DNA of 6,207 bases, taken from positions 1-6,207 of the forward strand of contig JALRKU010000299.1 of the NCBI GenBank assembly GCA_023254755.1, written 5' to 3'. This document shows, one piece after another, positions 1 through 6,207 of this stretch. The notes beneath the pieces were generated by a model that was not told where the DNA came from, made no database searches, and saw nothing but the letters and a program-made list of their open reading frames with translations. Every line of letters begins with the position of its first letter. Positions within the stretch are counted from its first letter, which is position 1. This DNA is from Aeromicrobium sp. GTDB lineage: Bacteria > Actinomycetota > Actinomycetes > Propionibacteriales > Nocardioidaceae. A program made the position numbers and the translations under genes.

Positions 1-1
1 C

Positions 2-265
2 GACCGCGACGCCGCCGCCCGGCTCCTCGCGACCGTCGCCACGGGTGAGGTGCAGGTCGACGCGAACGGCCGTGGCCTGTCCGCGCCCGTCACCGACGGC
101 GTCGCGCGCCTCGCCACCGTCCTGCAGGCCCTGCAGGAGCAGCAGCTCGCCGTCGTCGACGTCGGACTGCGCCGCCCGACGCTCGACGACGTCTTCCTCA
201 GCCTGACCGGTCACGCGACCGCGTCGGACGCCGCCACCGACCAGAAGGACGAGGCCACCGCATGA
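2..265 (+). CDS. ABC transporter ATP-binding protein, C-terminal end (partial, DrrA type)
   Basis: This is the last 87 codons of a gene that begins before the window; the frame is open from base 2 and ends in TGA at 263-265. The Walker A, signature and Walker B motifs of the nucleotide-binding domain lie upstream and are not visible. What remains is the C-terminal accessory region (DUF4162-like) of drug-export ATPases. The key signature is the segment RRPTLDDVFLSLTGH (bases 170-214), which closes the DrrA/daunorubicin-resistance family. It would power export by hydrolysing ATP on the cytoplasmic face, paired with the permease that follows. Its stop overlaps the permease start (ATGA, 262-265), so the two are translationally coupled. 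The substrate cannot be told from this fragment. An internal ATG at 50 is not the real start, because family-like sequence continues upstream of it. Confidence 0.9.
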   Translation, partial: DRDAAARLLATVATGEVQVDANGRGLSAPVTDGVARLATVLQALQEQQLAVVDVGLRRPTLDDVFLSLTGHATASDAATDQKDEATA

Positions 266-1065
266 ACGCCACCCGGGTCGTGAGCGACGGCTGGGTCGTC
301 GCCAAGCGCAACGTCATCAAGATCAAGCGGGTCCCCGAGATCCTCGTGTTCGTCCTGATCTCGCCGATCATGTTCGTCCTGCTGTTCGCGTTCGTCTTCG
401 GCGGGGCGATCGACGCGGGCCAGGGCCTGAACTACCGCGAGTTCCTCATCGGCGGCATCTTCGCCCAGACCGTCGTCTTCGGGGCGACGTTCACGGGCGC
501 CGGCCTGGCCGAGGACATGCAGAAGGGCATCATCGACCGCTTCAAGTCGCTGCCGATGTCACGGTCCGCGGTCCTGGTCGGCCGCACGACGTCCGACATC
601 ATCTACAACGTCCTGTCGCTCGTGATCATGGCGCTCACCGGGCTTCTGGTCGGCTGGCGCATCCGCGAGGGCGTGGTCGACGCGGTGGTCGCGTTCGGGC
701 TGCTGCTGCTGTTCTCGTACGCGGTCAGCTGGATCATGGCCTGGGTCGGCCTGCTCGTGCCCAGCGTCGACGTCATCAACAACGCGTCGTTCATCGTCAT
801 CATGCCGCTGACCTTCGTGTCCAACGCGTTCGTGCCCGCCAAGGACTTCAACAGCGTCCTGCGGCCGTTCGTCGAGTGGAACCCGGTGTCCACGCTCACG
901 CAGGCGTGCCGCGAGCTGTTCGGCAACGTCGACCCCGACCTGCCCGTTTCCGGTCCATGGTCGATGCAGCACCCCGTGCTGTACACGGTGCTGTGCAGCC
1001 TGGCCGTCGTGCTGGTCTTCGTGCCGTTGTCGGTGCGTCAGTACAGGCTGTCCACCAGCAAGTAG
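262..1065 (+). CDS. ABC-2 type transporter permease (DrrB family)
   Basis: This is a complete integral membrane permease of 267 residues, the usual size for DrrB-like ABC-2 permeases. Hydrophobic stretches suggest six membrane spans, at about residues 26-48, 60-80, 110-132, 140-166, 173-191 and 238-258. The cytoplasmic loop between spans two and three carries the family hallmark around residues 83-108 (AEDMQKGIIDRFKSLPMSRS followed by AVLVGR), which contacts the ATPase. The start is the ATG at 262, inside the end of the upstream ATPase gene, so it is probably translated by coupling. With that ATPase it should form a homodimeric exporter moving a hydrophobic drug, lipid or glycolipid out of the cell. 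Family members range from daunorubicin resistance to lipid export, and the sequence does not decide between them. No regulator gene is visible nearby, and no hairpin terminator is obvious after the stop. Confidence 0.93.
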   Translation: MNATRVVSDGWVVAKRNVIKIKRVPEILVFVLISPIMFVLLFAFVFGGAIDAGQGLNYREFLIGGIFAQTVVFGATFTGAGLAEDMQKGIIDRFKSLPMSRSAVLVGRTTSDIIYNVLSLVIMALTGLLVGWRIREGVVDAVVAFGLLLLFSYAVSWIMAWVGLLVPSVDVINNASFIVIMPLTFVSNAFVPAKDFNSVLRPFVEWNPVSTLTQACRELFGNVDPDLPVSGPWSMQHPVLYTVLCSLAVVLVFVPLSVRQYRLSTSK

Positions 1066-1094
1066 TCCCGATCCGGCGCCCGCTCGACCTCGCG

Positions 1095-1123
1095 GCGACA
1101 ACACCGCGGGGCTCGGCTAACCT
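1095..1123 (+). promoter_or_regulatory. Candidate promoter for the lipoprotein pair
   Basis: GCGACA at 1095-1100 and TAACCT at 1118-1123 are separated by 17 bases. This resembles an actinobacterial housekeeping sigma-factor promoter (TTGACA / TANNNT), although the -35 keeps only the GACA half. It sits in the 82-base gap between the permease stop and the peptidase start, and would give a short leader of about 20 bases. This is inference from consensus only. Confidence 0.4.
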
Positions 1124-1147
1124 CAGGGGACTTGATCGAGCGCGGGG

Positions 1148-2470
1148 GTGCCGATGACGACGCTGGGTGGCCGGGGGGCCGGGTTCGACCGACGGACGTT
1201 CCTCGTCGGAGCTGCGGGGCTGCTCGCCTCGGCGTGCAGCGGGGGAGGCGGGTCGAGCGACCCCGCCGCGACCTCCAAGGGCCCCAACATCGTGCGTCCC
1301 GACGCCGGCACCGTGGTCACGCCCGACGACACCGCGGCCCTGGCCCAGCAGCTCAACGCGGCGCTCGAGGCGCGCGACGTCGACGCGCTCGTCAAGGTCA
1401 TCGACCCCGAGGACTTCGCCCTCGCCGACGTCCGCAAGCGGTGGACCCGCCGCTTCGACAACTTCCAGCGGGTCCCCGTCACCGGCGAGTGGTACGTCGG
1501 GGTGCCGGCCGGCCGCACCCGCAACGCCGCCGGCGGAAAGGTCGAGTACAGCGGCAACCTGGTGTTCGCGCACCAGATCGACGGCTGCGACGGCCAGCAG
1601 GTGGTCGAGACCTACCGCGCCGACTTCCGCAAGGCCTCCGAGGACGCGCCGCTGGAGCTGCTGCACGTCGGGGAGCCCGAGGAGAGCTACGACCCGTCGT
1701 TCTGGGACGTCGCCGAGATCGACGTGATCGAGACGCCGCACGCCTACGTGGCGTTCCGCACCAAGGACGCCAAGACCGCCAAGTCCCACGCCGCGCGCAT
1801 CGAGGCCGGCGCCAAGCGCGCCTTCGCGGTGATGCCCGACCCGCGCGGCGTCGACAAGATCTTCTACGCCCTCACCTGGCCGCAGATCGACGGACGGCTG
1901 TACGGCGGCGTGGCCGTCGGCGACGCCGACGCGCACGCGTACTACCACCCCTTCGTCGACCCGGCCGAGCTCGCCAAGGGCCAGAAGACCGCGGCGTCCG
2001 GCAAGGGACTGCCCAAGGCGACCGGTCGAGCCGGGCTGCACCAGGCGTCGCTGTCGCGGGCCGACTTCGTCGAGGTCGCGGCGCACGAGGGCGTCCACGT
2101 CCTCGCCAACCAGTGGTACGGCGGGTCGGGCACGCCCACGTGGGCCGTCGAGGGGCTCGCGACGTGGGGCGAGGCCGGCGCCGGCGCGCTGATGTCGCGT
2201 GACGGCGGGCGCATCCGGTCGTACTTCCGCAGCTTCGAGCCGCGGGCGCTGAAGGACTACGCCGAGTTCCACGACGGCGGACGCGAGTACGAGATGTACG
2301 CCTGCTCCGCCGCGGTCTACGCCTACCTGGAGGACCAGGGCGGCAAGGACGCCGTCTTCGAGGTGGCCGAGGCGTTCTACGGGTCCGAGGGGCGCGAGGC
2401 CGGCGCCAAGGCGCTCGGCCGGTCCGAGAAGGACCTGTTCGCCGCCACGCGGACCTGGCTGGGGGCATGA
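1148..2470 (+). CDS. Tat-exported lipoprotein with gluzincin (HExxH) peptidase domain
   Basis: This is a 440-residue predicted membrane-anchored zinc metallopeptidase, outside the cytoplasm. The N-terminus has a twin-arginine motif (DRRTFL, residues 14-19), a hydrophobic core and a lipobox ending at Cys30 (LLASAC), followed by a Gly/Ser linker. Residues about 60-170 look like an NTF2/SnoaL-type alpha+beta domain; this is a weak call. The catalytic region is HEGVH at residues 313-317 (bases 2084-2098), followed after 17 residues by Glu335 in AVEGLATW. This is the HExxH...E-G-L-A pattern of Peptidase MA-like gluzincins: two His and the distal Glu bind zinc, and Glu314 is the general base. The helical tail (residues 380-440) is also family-like. 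The start could be GTG 1148 (GAG seven bases upstream) or ATG 1154 (G-rich run five bases upstream); both keep the whole signal peptide. The stop overlaps the next lipoprotein gene. The substrate is unknown, and activity is inferred from motifs. Confidence 0.82.
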   Translation: MPMTTLGGRGAGFDRRTFLVGAAGLLASACSGGGGSSDPAATSKGPNIVRPDAGTVVTPDDTAALAQQLNAALEARDVDALVKVIDPEDFALADVRKRWTRRFDNFQRVPVTGEWYVGVPAGRTRNAAGGKVEYSGNLVFAHQIDGCDGQQVVETYRADFRKASEDAPLELLHVGEPEESYDPSFWDVAEIDVIETPHAYVAFRTKDAKTAKSHAARIEAGAKRAFAVMPDPRGVDKIFYALTWPQIDGRLYGGVAVGDADAHAYYHPFVDPAELAKGQKTAASGKGLPKATGRAGLHQASLSRADFVEVAAHEGVHVLANQWYGGSGTPTWAVEGLATWGEAGAGALMSRDGGRIRSYFRSFEPRALKDYAEFHDGGREYEMYACSAAVYAYLEDQGGKDAVFEVAEAFYGSEGREAGAKALGRSEKDLFAATRTWLGA

Positions 2471-5223
2471 TGCGACGCCTCGCAGCCCTCGCGACGGCGA
2501 CGATCCTGCTGCTCACCGGGTGCACGGGTGGGGGAGACGACGAGAAGGGCCCGTCGATCCCCCTGCCCGACAAGGCGCCGTCGGCGCGCGGACCGGTCAC
2601 GGGGCCCGCCCTCGAGCCCAAGGTCCTGCTCGCGGCCACCGACGAGCTGGAGGAGCAGGCCGGAGCCCTCGACACGGCCCAGGTCGAGAGGCGGTCGGGC
2701 GCGTTCGTCAGCGGTCGCACCGCCGTCGGCTACTCGGTCGACGACATCTCGGGCTACGACACGGTGTCCGGCGACAAGCTGTGGACCGCCAAGCTCGACC
2801 TCGGCGGCGGGACGGTCTGCTTCGTGACGCAGCCCGACCGCGCCGTCAAGCGCTTCACGGTCGTGTACGGCGAGGGCTCGTTCTGCCCGCACGTGGCGAC
2901 GATCCGGGTCGAGGACGGCAAGGTCGTCAAGAAGTCCGAGGCCCTGGGCGAGCTCGGTGCCTCGTTCGAGGGCGAGCCCGCCGGCGGTACCGTCAACCAC
3001 CTCTTCACGGTCAAGGGCACCGACTTCCTGGTCGACATGCGCGGCGTGGTGTGGAGGATGTCGGCCGCCGGCGACCCCGAGCCGGTCGCCCGGCTCGAGT
3101 CCGACCGGTACTTCGCCCTGCTGCCCACCCCCGACGGCAAGCGGCTCATCGGGTCCCGGCTCGGCTCGGGGTCCGACTGCCAGGTCGACGCGTACGCGCT
3201 GCCGTCCTTCGAGCCGCAGTGGTCGCGCGGCACGAAGGACCTGTTCCCCGACGTCTCCGAGGACTGCGTCATCAGTCCGGCCAAGGGCGACCCCGCGTGG
3301 CTCGCCCAGGAGACGAGCGACCGGCAGTACCTGGTGCAGGTCGATCCCGCGACGGGCGAGGTGCTGGGCCGGGCCGACGCGCCGAAGGATCGACAGAAGC
3401 CGATCGGCAAGGACGAGTTCGACGTCGCCAGCGCGGCGCTCCACCTCGACTCCACGCTCGGGCTGCCCGACGGAGAGATGATCTTCGCCCGCTCCGGAGG
3501 CATCACCCGGTACTCGCTGGCCACCGACGAGATCGCGTGGGAGCTGTCGCTGGACCAGCTCGAGCTCGAGAGCGACGAGGAGTTCCCGCTCACCACCGTG
3601 CTGCCGCAAGGCGTCACCGACGACGGCTACCTCATCGCGTCGGTGTCCAACGGCACGGCCGCCGAGGTCGTCGCGGTCGAGGTCGACTCGGGACGACTCG
3701 TGGGTCGCTGGGCGGTGCCCGCCGAGTACCGCAACGGCTTCCAGGTCGACCCCGGCCTGACCCTGTTCGGCGACGGCGTCATCCTCACCCGCAACTTCGA
3801 GCAGTGGGAGTACACCTTCGCGGACTACCAGGACCGGAAGGAGCCCGAGGGCGATCGGTTCGACATCGGCGTGTTCACGTTCCCCGAGCCCGGAGCGGCG
3901 CCCTCGACCAAGCAGGCCGTCCCCACCGCGGGACCGGTCGACACCGAGGCGACGTGGCGCGGCGGCATCGAGGCCCCCTCGCCCGACGCCACGGACCGCG
4001 AGGCCGGCGCGTTCACCGTCGGCGGCACGGTCGTCACCCACGCCGACGCGACCCTGACGGCCTTCAACGCCGCGTCGGGGAAGAAGGCCTGGTCGACCAC
4101 GCTGGCCACCGGCGACGGGGCGAGCGTGTGCGCGACGCCCGCGCTGGACCGTGCGGTCCGCGGATTCGTGGTCAGCTACCGCGAGAAGGCCGGCGAGCGC
4201 TGCATGCACCTGGCGCGGGTGACCACCAGCACCGGGAAGATCAGTGACACCGCCGAGCTGGAGGCGTCCACCCAGGGGGTCAACAGCATCCTCGCGCACG
4301 AGGGCAGCATGTTCGTCATCACCGGCGACGGCGGCGTCGGCCGTCTCTCGCGGGGTGCGCTGACCCGCGAGGTCGAGCTCGACCGCCCGACTGCCCTCTT
4401 CTCAAGGGCCGCAGGCAGCGACGACCTCTACGTCGCGACCTCGTCGATCAAGGACGGCAAGGACTACGAGCTGTCCGGCTACCGTCTGCCGGCGTTCCAG
4501 AAGGTGTGGTCGGTCCGCGCCTCGAAGGTCTTCGGTCGCACGCGACCCCAGGGCTACGTCGTGCCCTGGCGCGGCAACGGGCTGATGGTCTCGGCGTCGT
4601 TCGGCGACGTGAGCGATCCCGACGCCGACGTCCGCGACGCCATCGCCGCCCTCGACCCCGCCACCGGGAAGGTCGCCGCCACCACGGGCCTGGTCAAGCG
4701 GGTCTACGGCGAGGACGACCTCGAGAAGTTCTCGCTCACCGGTGCCGTCGGTGCCGAGTTCGCCGGAGACGGGTTCGACGACGGCACGGTGGTCGTCGCC
4801 CAGTCCTCGGGCGTGGTCCGCTGGTCCCTCGCCGACGACTCGATCGTGTGGGCGACCGACCTGAGCTCGATCCTGCGCTCCATGGAGCGCGAGAAGCGGC
4901 AGTCGCAGACGGCCCCGTCGATCCACCTCGACGTCGTCGGCGGCGGCACGACCGTGCTCGCCACGCTCAGCAACGACACCGGCGTCGAGCTGATGACGCT
5001 CAAGGCCTCCGACGGCACCATCACGGGCCGGTGGAACGTCCCCGCGAAGCGCCGCAACGGTCTGCAGACCGACCCCGACGTCGTGCCGTTCAAGGGCGGC
5101 GTCGCGCTCTCGCACTCGGACTACGCGTGGGACTACGCCTTCGCGCAGCAGGACCGGGAGCCGCCGAGCACGACGCGCTACGACGTCGGCCTGTTCGGGC
5201 TGACGACGCCGAAGCGGGACTGA
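2467..5223 (+). CDS. Large lipoprotein with two tandem PQQ-like beta-propeller units
   Basis: This is a 918-residue predicted surface lipoprotein. A short Sec signal peptide (MMRRLAALATATILLLTGC) ends in a canonical lipobox at Cys19, followed by a flexible Gly/Asp/Pro linker. The rest is rich in beta strands, with repeated blade signatures of the PQQ-like type, where a turn of the form D-x-x-[ST]-G-x-x-x-W closes a strand. Examples lie at residues 97-106 (YDTVSGDKLW), 349-358, 404-414, 532-542, 728-737 and 786-795. Residues 72-473 and 507-914 are clearly homologous, joined by a Pro/Ala-rich linker, so the protein is probably two propellers side by side. No enzymatic motif is visible; a binding or scaffold role is inferred, and PQQ binding itself should not be assumed. 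Its ATG overlaps the peptidase stop (ATGA, 2467-2470), which argues for co-translation and a shared job. A second ATG at 2470 is equally possible. I do not recognise a named homologue. Confidence 0.85.
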   Translation: MMRRLAALATATILLLTGCTGGGDDEKGPSIPLPDKAPSARGPVTGPALEPKVLLAATDELEEQAGALDTAQVERRSGAFVSGRTAVGYSVDDISGYDTVSGDKLWTAKLDLGGGTVCFVTQPDRAVKRFTVVYGEGSFCPHVATIRVEDGKVVKKSEALGELGASFEGEPAGGTVNHLFTVKGTDFLVDMRGVVWRMSAAGDPEPVARLESDRYFALLPTPDGKRLIGSRLGSGSDCQVDAYALPSFEPQWSRGTKDLFPDVSEDCVISPAKGDPAWLAQETSDRQYLVQVDPATGEVLGRADAPKDRQKPIGKDEFDVASAALHLDSTLGLPDGEMIFARSGGITRYSLATDEIAWELSLDQLELESDEEFPLTTVLPQGVTDDGYLIASVSNGTAAEVVAVEVDSGRLVGRWAVPAEYRNGFQVDPGLTLFGDGVILTRNFEQWEYTFADYQDRKEPEGDRFDIGVFTFPEPGAAPSTKQAVPTAGPVDTEATWRGGIEAPSPDATDREAGAFTVGGTVVTHADATLTAFNAASGKKAWSTTLATGDGASVCATPALDRAVRGFVVSYREKAGERCMHLARVTTSTGKISDTAELEASTQGVNSILAHEGSMFVITGDGGVGRLSRGALTREVELDRPTALFSRAAGSDDLYVATSSIKDGKDYELSGYRLPAFQKVWSVRASKVFGRTRPQGYVVPWRGNGLMVSASFGDVSDPDADVRDAIAALDPATGKVAATTGLVKRVYGEDDLEKFSLTGAVGAEFAGDGFDDGTVVVAQSSGVVRWSLADDSIVWATDLSSILRSMEREKRQSQTAPSIHLDVVGGGTTVLATLSNDTGVELMTLKASDGTITGRWNVPAKRRNGLQTDPDVVPFKGGVALSHSDYAWDYAFAQQDREPPSTTRYDVGLFGLTTPKRD
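2680..5208 (+). repeat. Intragenic tandem duplication (two divergent units of about 1.2 kb)
   Basis: Unit 1 is 2680-3885 (residues 72-473) and unit 2 is 3985-5208 (residues 507-914) of the propeller lipoprotein, offset by about 430-441 residues. Matching landmarks appear in the same order: QPDRAVKRFTVVY against ALDRAVRGFVVSY, DGEMIFARSGGITRYSLATD against DGTVVVAQSSGVVRWSLADD, GRWAVPAEYRNGFQVDP against GRWNVPAKRRNGLQTDP, and RFDIGVFTF against RYDVGLFGL. The copies have diverged strongly, so the duplication is old and visible mainly at protein level. Confidence 0.88.
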
Positions 5224-5226
5224 GCC

Positions 5227-5274
5227 GGTTCGGCGGCCCGGTTCGGCGCGGTTCGGCGGCCGTCCGGTTCGGCG
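5227..5274 (+). repeat. Four direct copies of GGTTCGGCG
   Basis: GGTTCGGCG occurs at 5227-5235, 5240-5248, 5250-5258 and 5266-5274, directly after the propeller gene stop at 5221-5223. Spacing is irregular (13, 10 and 16 bases between starts). Three copies are preceded by CC, so each could fold into a tiny CCG-GTT-CGG hairpin. There is no T-tract, so it is not a classical intrinsic terminator. It could be replication slippage, a GC-rich termination region, or a binding-site cluster upstream of dnaE. Confidence 0.7.
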
Positions 5275-5303
5275 CGGTGCCTCCCGCTGTCGCCGGCCTC
5301 GCG

Positions 5304-5309
5304 TAGGCT
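5304..5309 (+). promoter_or_regulatory. Candidate -10 element for dnaE (TAGGCT)
   Basis: TAGGCT fits the actinobacterial TANNNT -10 pattern and stands out in an otherwise extremely GC-rich gap. No convincing -35 hexamer lies 16-19 bases upstream, so this would be a -10-only or activator-dependent promoter. It would give a leader of about 60 bases before the dnaE ATG. Confidence 0.35.
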
Positions 5310-5359
5310 GGCACCCTTCCCCGCGACCGGCCCGTTGGGCACCCGAATCTGCCGTCTGT

Positions 5360-5364
5360 GGAGG
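5360..5364 (+). promoter_or_regulatory. Shine-Dalgarno site that decides the dnaE start
   Basis: GGAGG lies 12 bases before the ATG at 5377. It favours that ATG over the in-frame TTG at 5335, which lies upstream of the site and would add 14 residues that do not look like the family. The spacing is somewhat long; a CTG at 5374 would be nine bases away but is a rare start. Confidence 0.6.
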
Positions 5365-5376
5365 CGCAACCCCCTG

Positions 5377-6174
5377 ATGTCGAGCGACGCCGATTTCGTT
5401 CACCTGCACGTGCACACCGAGTACTCCATGCTCGACGGGGCGTCGCTGCTCGACGGCCTCTTCGAGCGCACGGCGCAGCTCGGCATGCCCGCCATCGCGA
5501 TGACCGACCACGGCAACCTGCACGGTGCGTACGACTTCTACAGCAAGGCACGCAAGCACGGTGTGCAGCCGATCATCGGCATGGAGGGCTACCTCACCCC
5601 CGGCACCCATCGCAGCGAGCGCAAGCGAGTCCGCTGGGGCAAGGGCGACATCGCCGAGGAGGGCGGCAACGACGTCGCGGGCGGCGGCGCGTACACCCAC
5701 ATGACCATGCTGGCCTCGTCGACCGAGGGCATGCACAACCTGTTCCGCCTGGCCTCCATGGCCAGTCTCGAGGGCTACTACTACAAGCCGCGCGCCGACA
5801 TGGAGCTCCTCGAGCGGTACGCCAAGGGACTCATCGTCACCACCGGCTGCCCGTCGGGCGCGGTGCAGACCCGGCTGCGGCTCGGGCAGTACGCCGAGGC
5901 CCGCGAGACGGCGGCGCAGCTGCAGGACGTGTTCGGTCACGAGAACGTGTTCCTCGAGCTGATGGACCACGGCATCGACATCGAGAAGCGGGTCCGCGAC
6001 GACCTGCTCCGACTCGGCAAGGACCTCGGCATCCGGCCGGTCGCCACCAACGACTCGCACTACAACAACCCCGAGGACGCCGACGCGCACGACGCCCTCA
6101 TCTGCGTCGCCTCGGGCAAGCGCATCAACGACGTCAACCGCCTCAAGTTCGACGGCGGGCCTTGCGGTGCCTGA
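5377..6174 (+). CDS. dnaE: DNA polymerase III alpha subunit, N-terminal PHP domain (broken at 3' end)
   Basis: This is the start of the replicative polymerase subunit. The visible 265 codons are less than a quarter of the roughly 1,170-1,190 residues expected. They cover the PHP domain: HLHVHTEYS at residues 9-17, TDHGN at 43-47, the Glu of GMEGYL (residue 70), His107, Cys158 in TGCPSG, and NDSHY at 225-229. All the metal-ligand positions I can identify are kept. In Mycobacterium tuberculosis DnaE1 this domain is the replicative 3'-5' proofreading exonuclease, so the same activity is likely here. ATG 5377 is chosen because it follows GGAGG and gives the usual short lead into F-V-H-L-H-V-H. 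Family similarity runs through RLKFDG (residues 255-260, to base 6156). The last five residues, GPCGA, and the TGA at 6172-6174 are foreign to the family. A chromosome needs an intact dnaE, so this is either an artefact, an insertion, or a second copy. Confidence 0.93.
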   Translation: MSSDADFVHLHVHTEYSMLDGASLLDGLFERTAQLGMPAIAMTDHGNLHGAYDFYSKARKHGVQPIIGMEGYLTPGTHRSERKRVRWGKGDIAEEGGNDVAGGGAYTHMTMLASSTEGMHNLFRLASMASLEGYYYKPRADMELLERYAKGLIVTTGCPSGAVQTRLRLGQYAEARETAAQLQDVFGHENVFLELMDHGIDIEKRVRDDLLRLGKDLGIRPVATNDSHYNNPEDADAHDALICVASGKRINDVNRLKFDGGPCGA

Positions 6175-6207
6175 CGGGCGAGGTTTGGGCGTCGAAATCG
6201 GGCGTTG
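6157..6207. other. Unexplained tail after loss of dnaE homology
   Basis: These 51 bases do not continue dnaE in any forward frame. The dnaE frame gives GPCGA then stop; the other two frames stay open but read AGLAVPDGRG... and RRALRCLTGE..., neither resembling the expected D-G-Y-Y-L-K-S continuation. Because no frame recovers it, a single-base indel does not explain the break. The piece is slightly less GC-rich than the genes and contains GGGCG three times (6176-6180 onward). It is too short to identify. Confidence 0.6.

Noticed and set aside
896..2272. Minus-strand open frame of 458 codons opposite the permease end and the peptidase gene
   Set aside because: It spans the end of one real gene, the promoter gap and most of another, with low-complexity composition and no recognisable motif.
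2377..4299. Long minus-strand open frame of 640 codons antisense to the propeller gene
   Set aside because: It is a shadow of the GC-rich codon bias. Its translation is Arg/Gly/Val/Asp-rich with no domain, while the plus strand has a signal peptide, blade motifs and an internal duplication.
5224..5280. Intrinsic terminator after the propeller gene
   Set aside because: Only three- to four-base stems with GTT loops are seen, and no T-tract follows; a classical terminator cannot be supported.
5335..5376. Upstream TTG start for dnaE adding 14 residues
   Set aside because: The extra residues (MGTRICRLWRRNPL) do not look like the family, and the GGAGG at 5360-5364 lies inside them, pointing to ATG 5377.
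4402..6090. Minus-strand open frame of 562 codons across the propeller gene, gap and dnaE
   Set aside because: It runs opposite the highly conserved dnaE PHP domain and has no domain of its own; it is an antisense artefact of high GC.
6168..6207. Intein-like start: one frame reads CLTGEVW after the dnaE break
   Set aside because: It resembles the Cys-Leu-x-Gly start of some inteins, but it is out of frame with dnaE, the dnaE frame stops at 6172-6174, and the expected +1 residue context is absent. Forty bases cannot support an intein call.

Overview
The window is 6.2 kb of very GC-rich DNA with dense same-strand genes and strong G/C third-position bias. It reads as chromosome from a high-GC actinomycete, probably near Nocardioides or Aeromicrobium. 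That placement is inferred from codon use, DrrAB-type ABC-2 genes, twin-arginine lipoprotein signals and an actinobacterial DnaE1-like N-terminus. No rRNA, tRNA, CRISPR array, insertion sequence or prophage gene is visible, and all recognised genes are on the plus strand.

Layout. (1) Positions 2-1065 hold the 3' end of a DrrA-type ABC ATPase gene, overlapping by ATGA with a complete DrrB-type ABC-2 permease: a drug or lipid export pair. (2) After an 82-base gap with a plausible promoter come two coupled lipoprotein genes (1148-5223), again overlapping by ATGA. The first encodes a twin-arginine lipoprotein with an HExxH-x17-E zinc-peptidase (gluzincin) signature. The second encodes a 918-residue Sec lipoprotein built of PQQ-like beta-propeller blades, and it is an internal tandem duplication of a unit of about 400 residues. 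(3) A 153-base intergenic region carries four copies of a 9-base GC-rich direct repeat, a weak promoter and a ribosome binding site. (4) From 5377 the N-terminal PHP domain of the replicative DNA polymerase III alpha subunit (dnaE) begins. It matches the family until about 6156, then changes abruptly to unrelated sequence with a stop at 6172-6174.

How they fit together. The ABC pair is a self-contained exporter. The two lipoproteins are probably co-expressed and both tethered to the outer face of the membrane, so a surface peptidase working with or beside a large propeller scaffold is the natural reading; their substrate is unknown. dnaE is an unrelated housekeeping gene with its own promoter.

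The points most worth a second look are the coupled peptidase/double-propeller lipoprotein pair, which I cannot match to a named system, and the abrupt loss of dnaE homology 51 bases before the window ends, which is either a real insertion or rearrangement or an assembly artefact.
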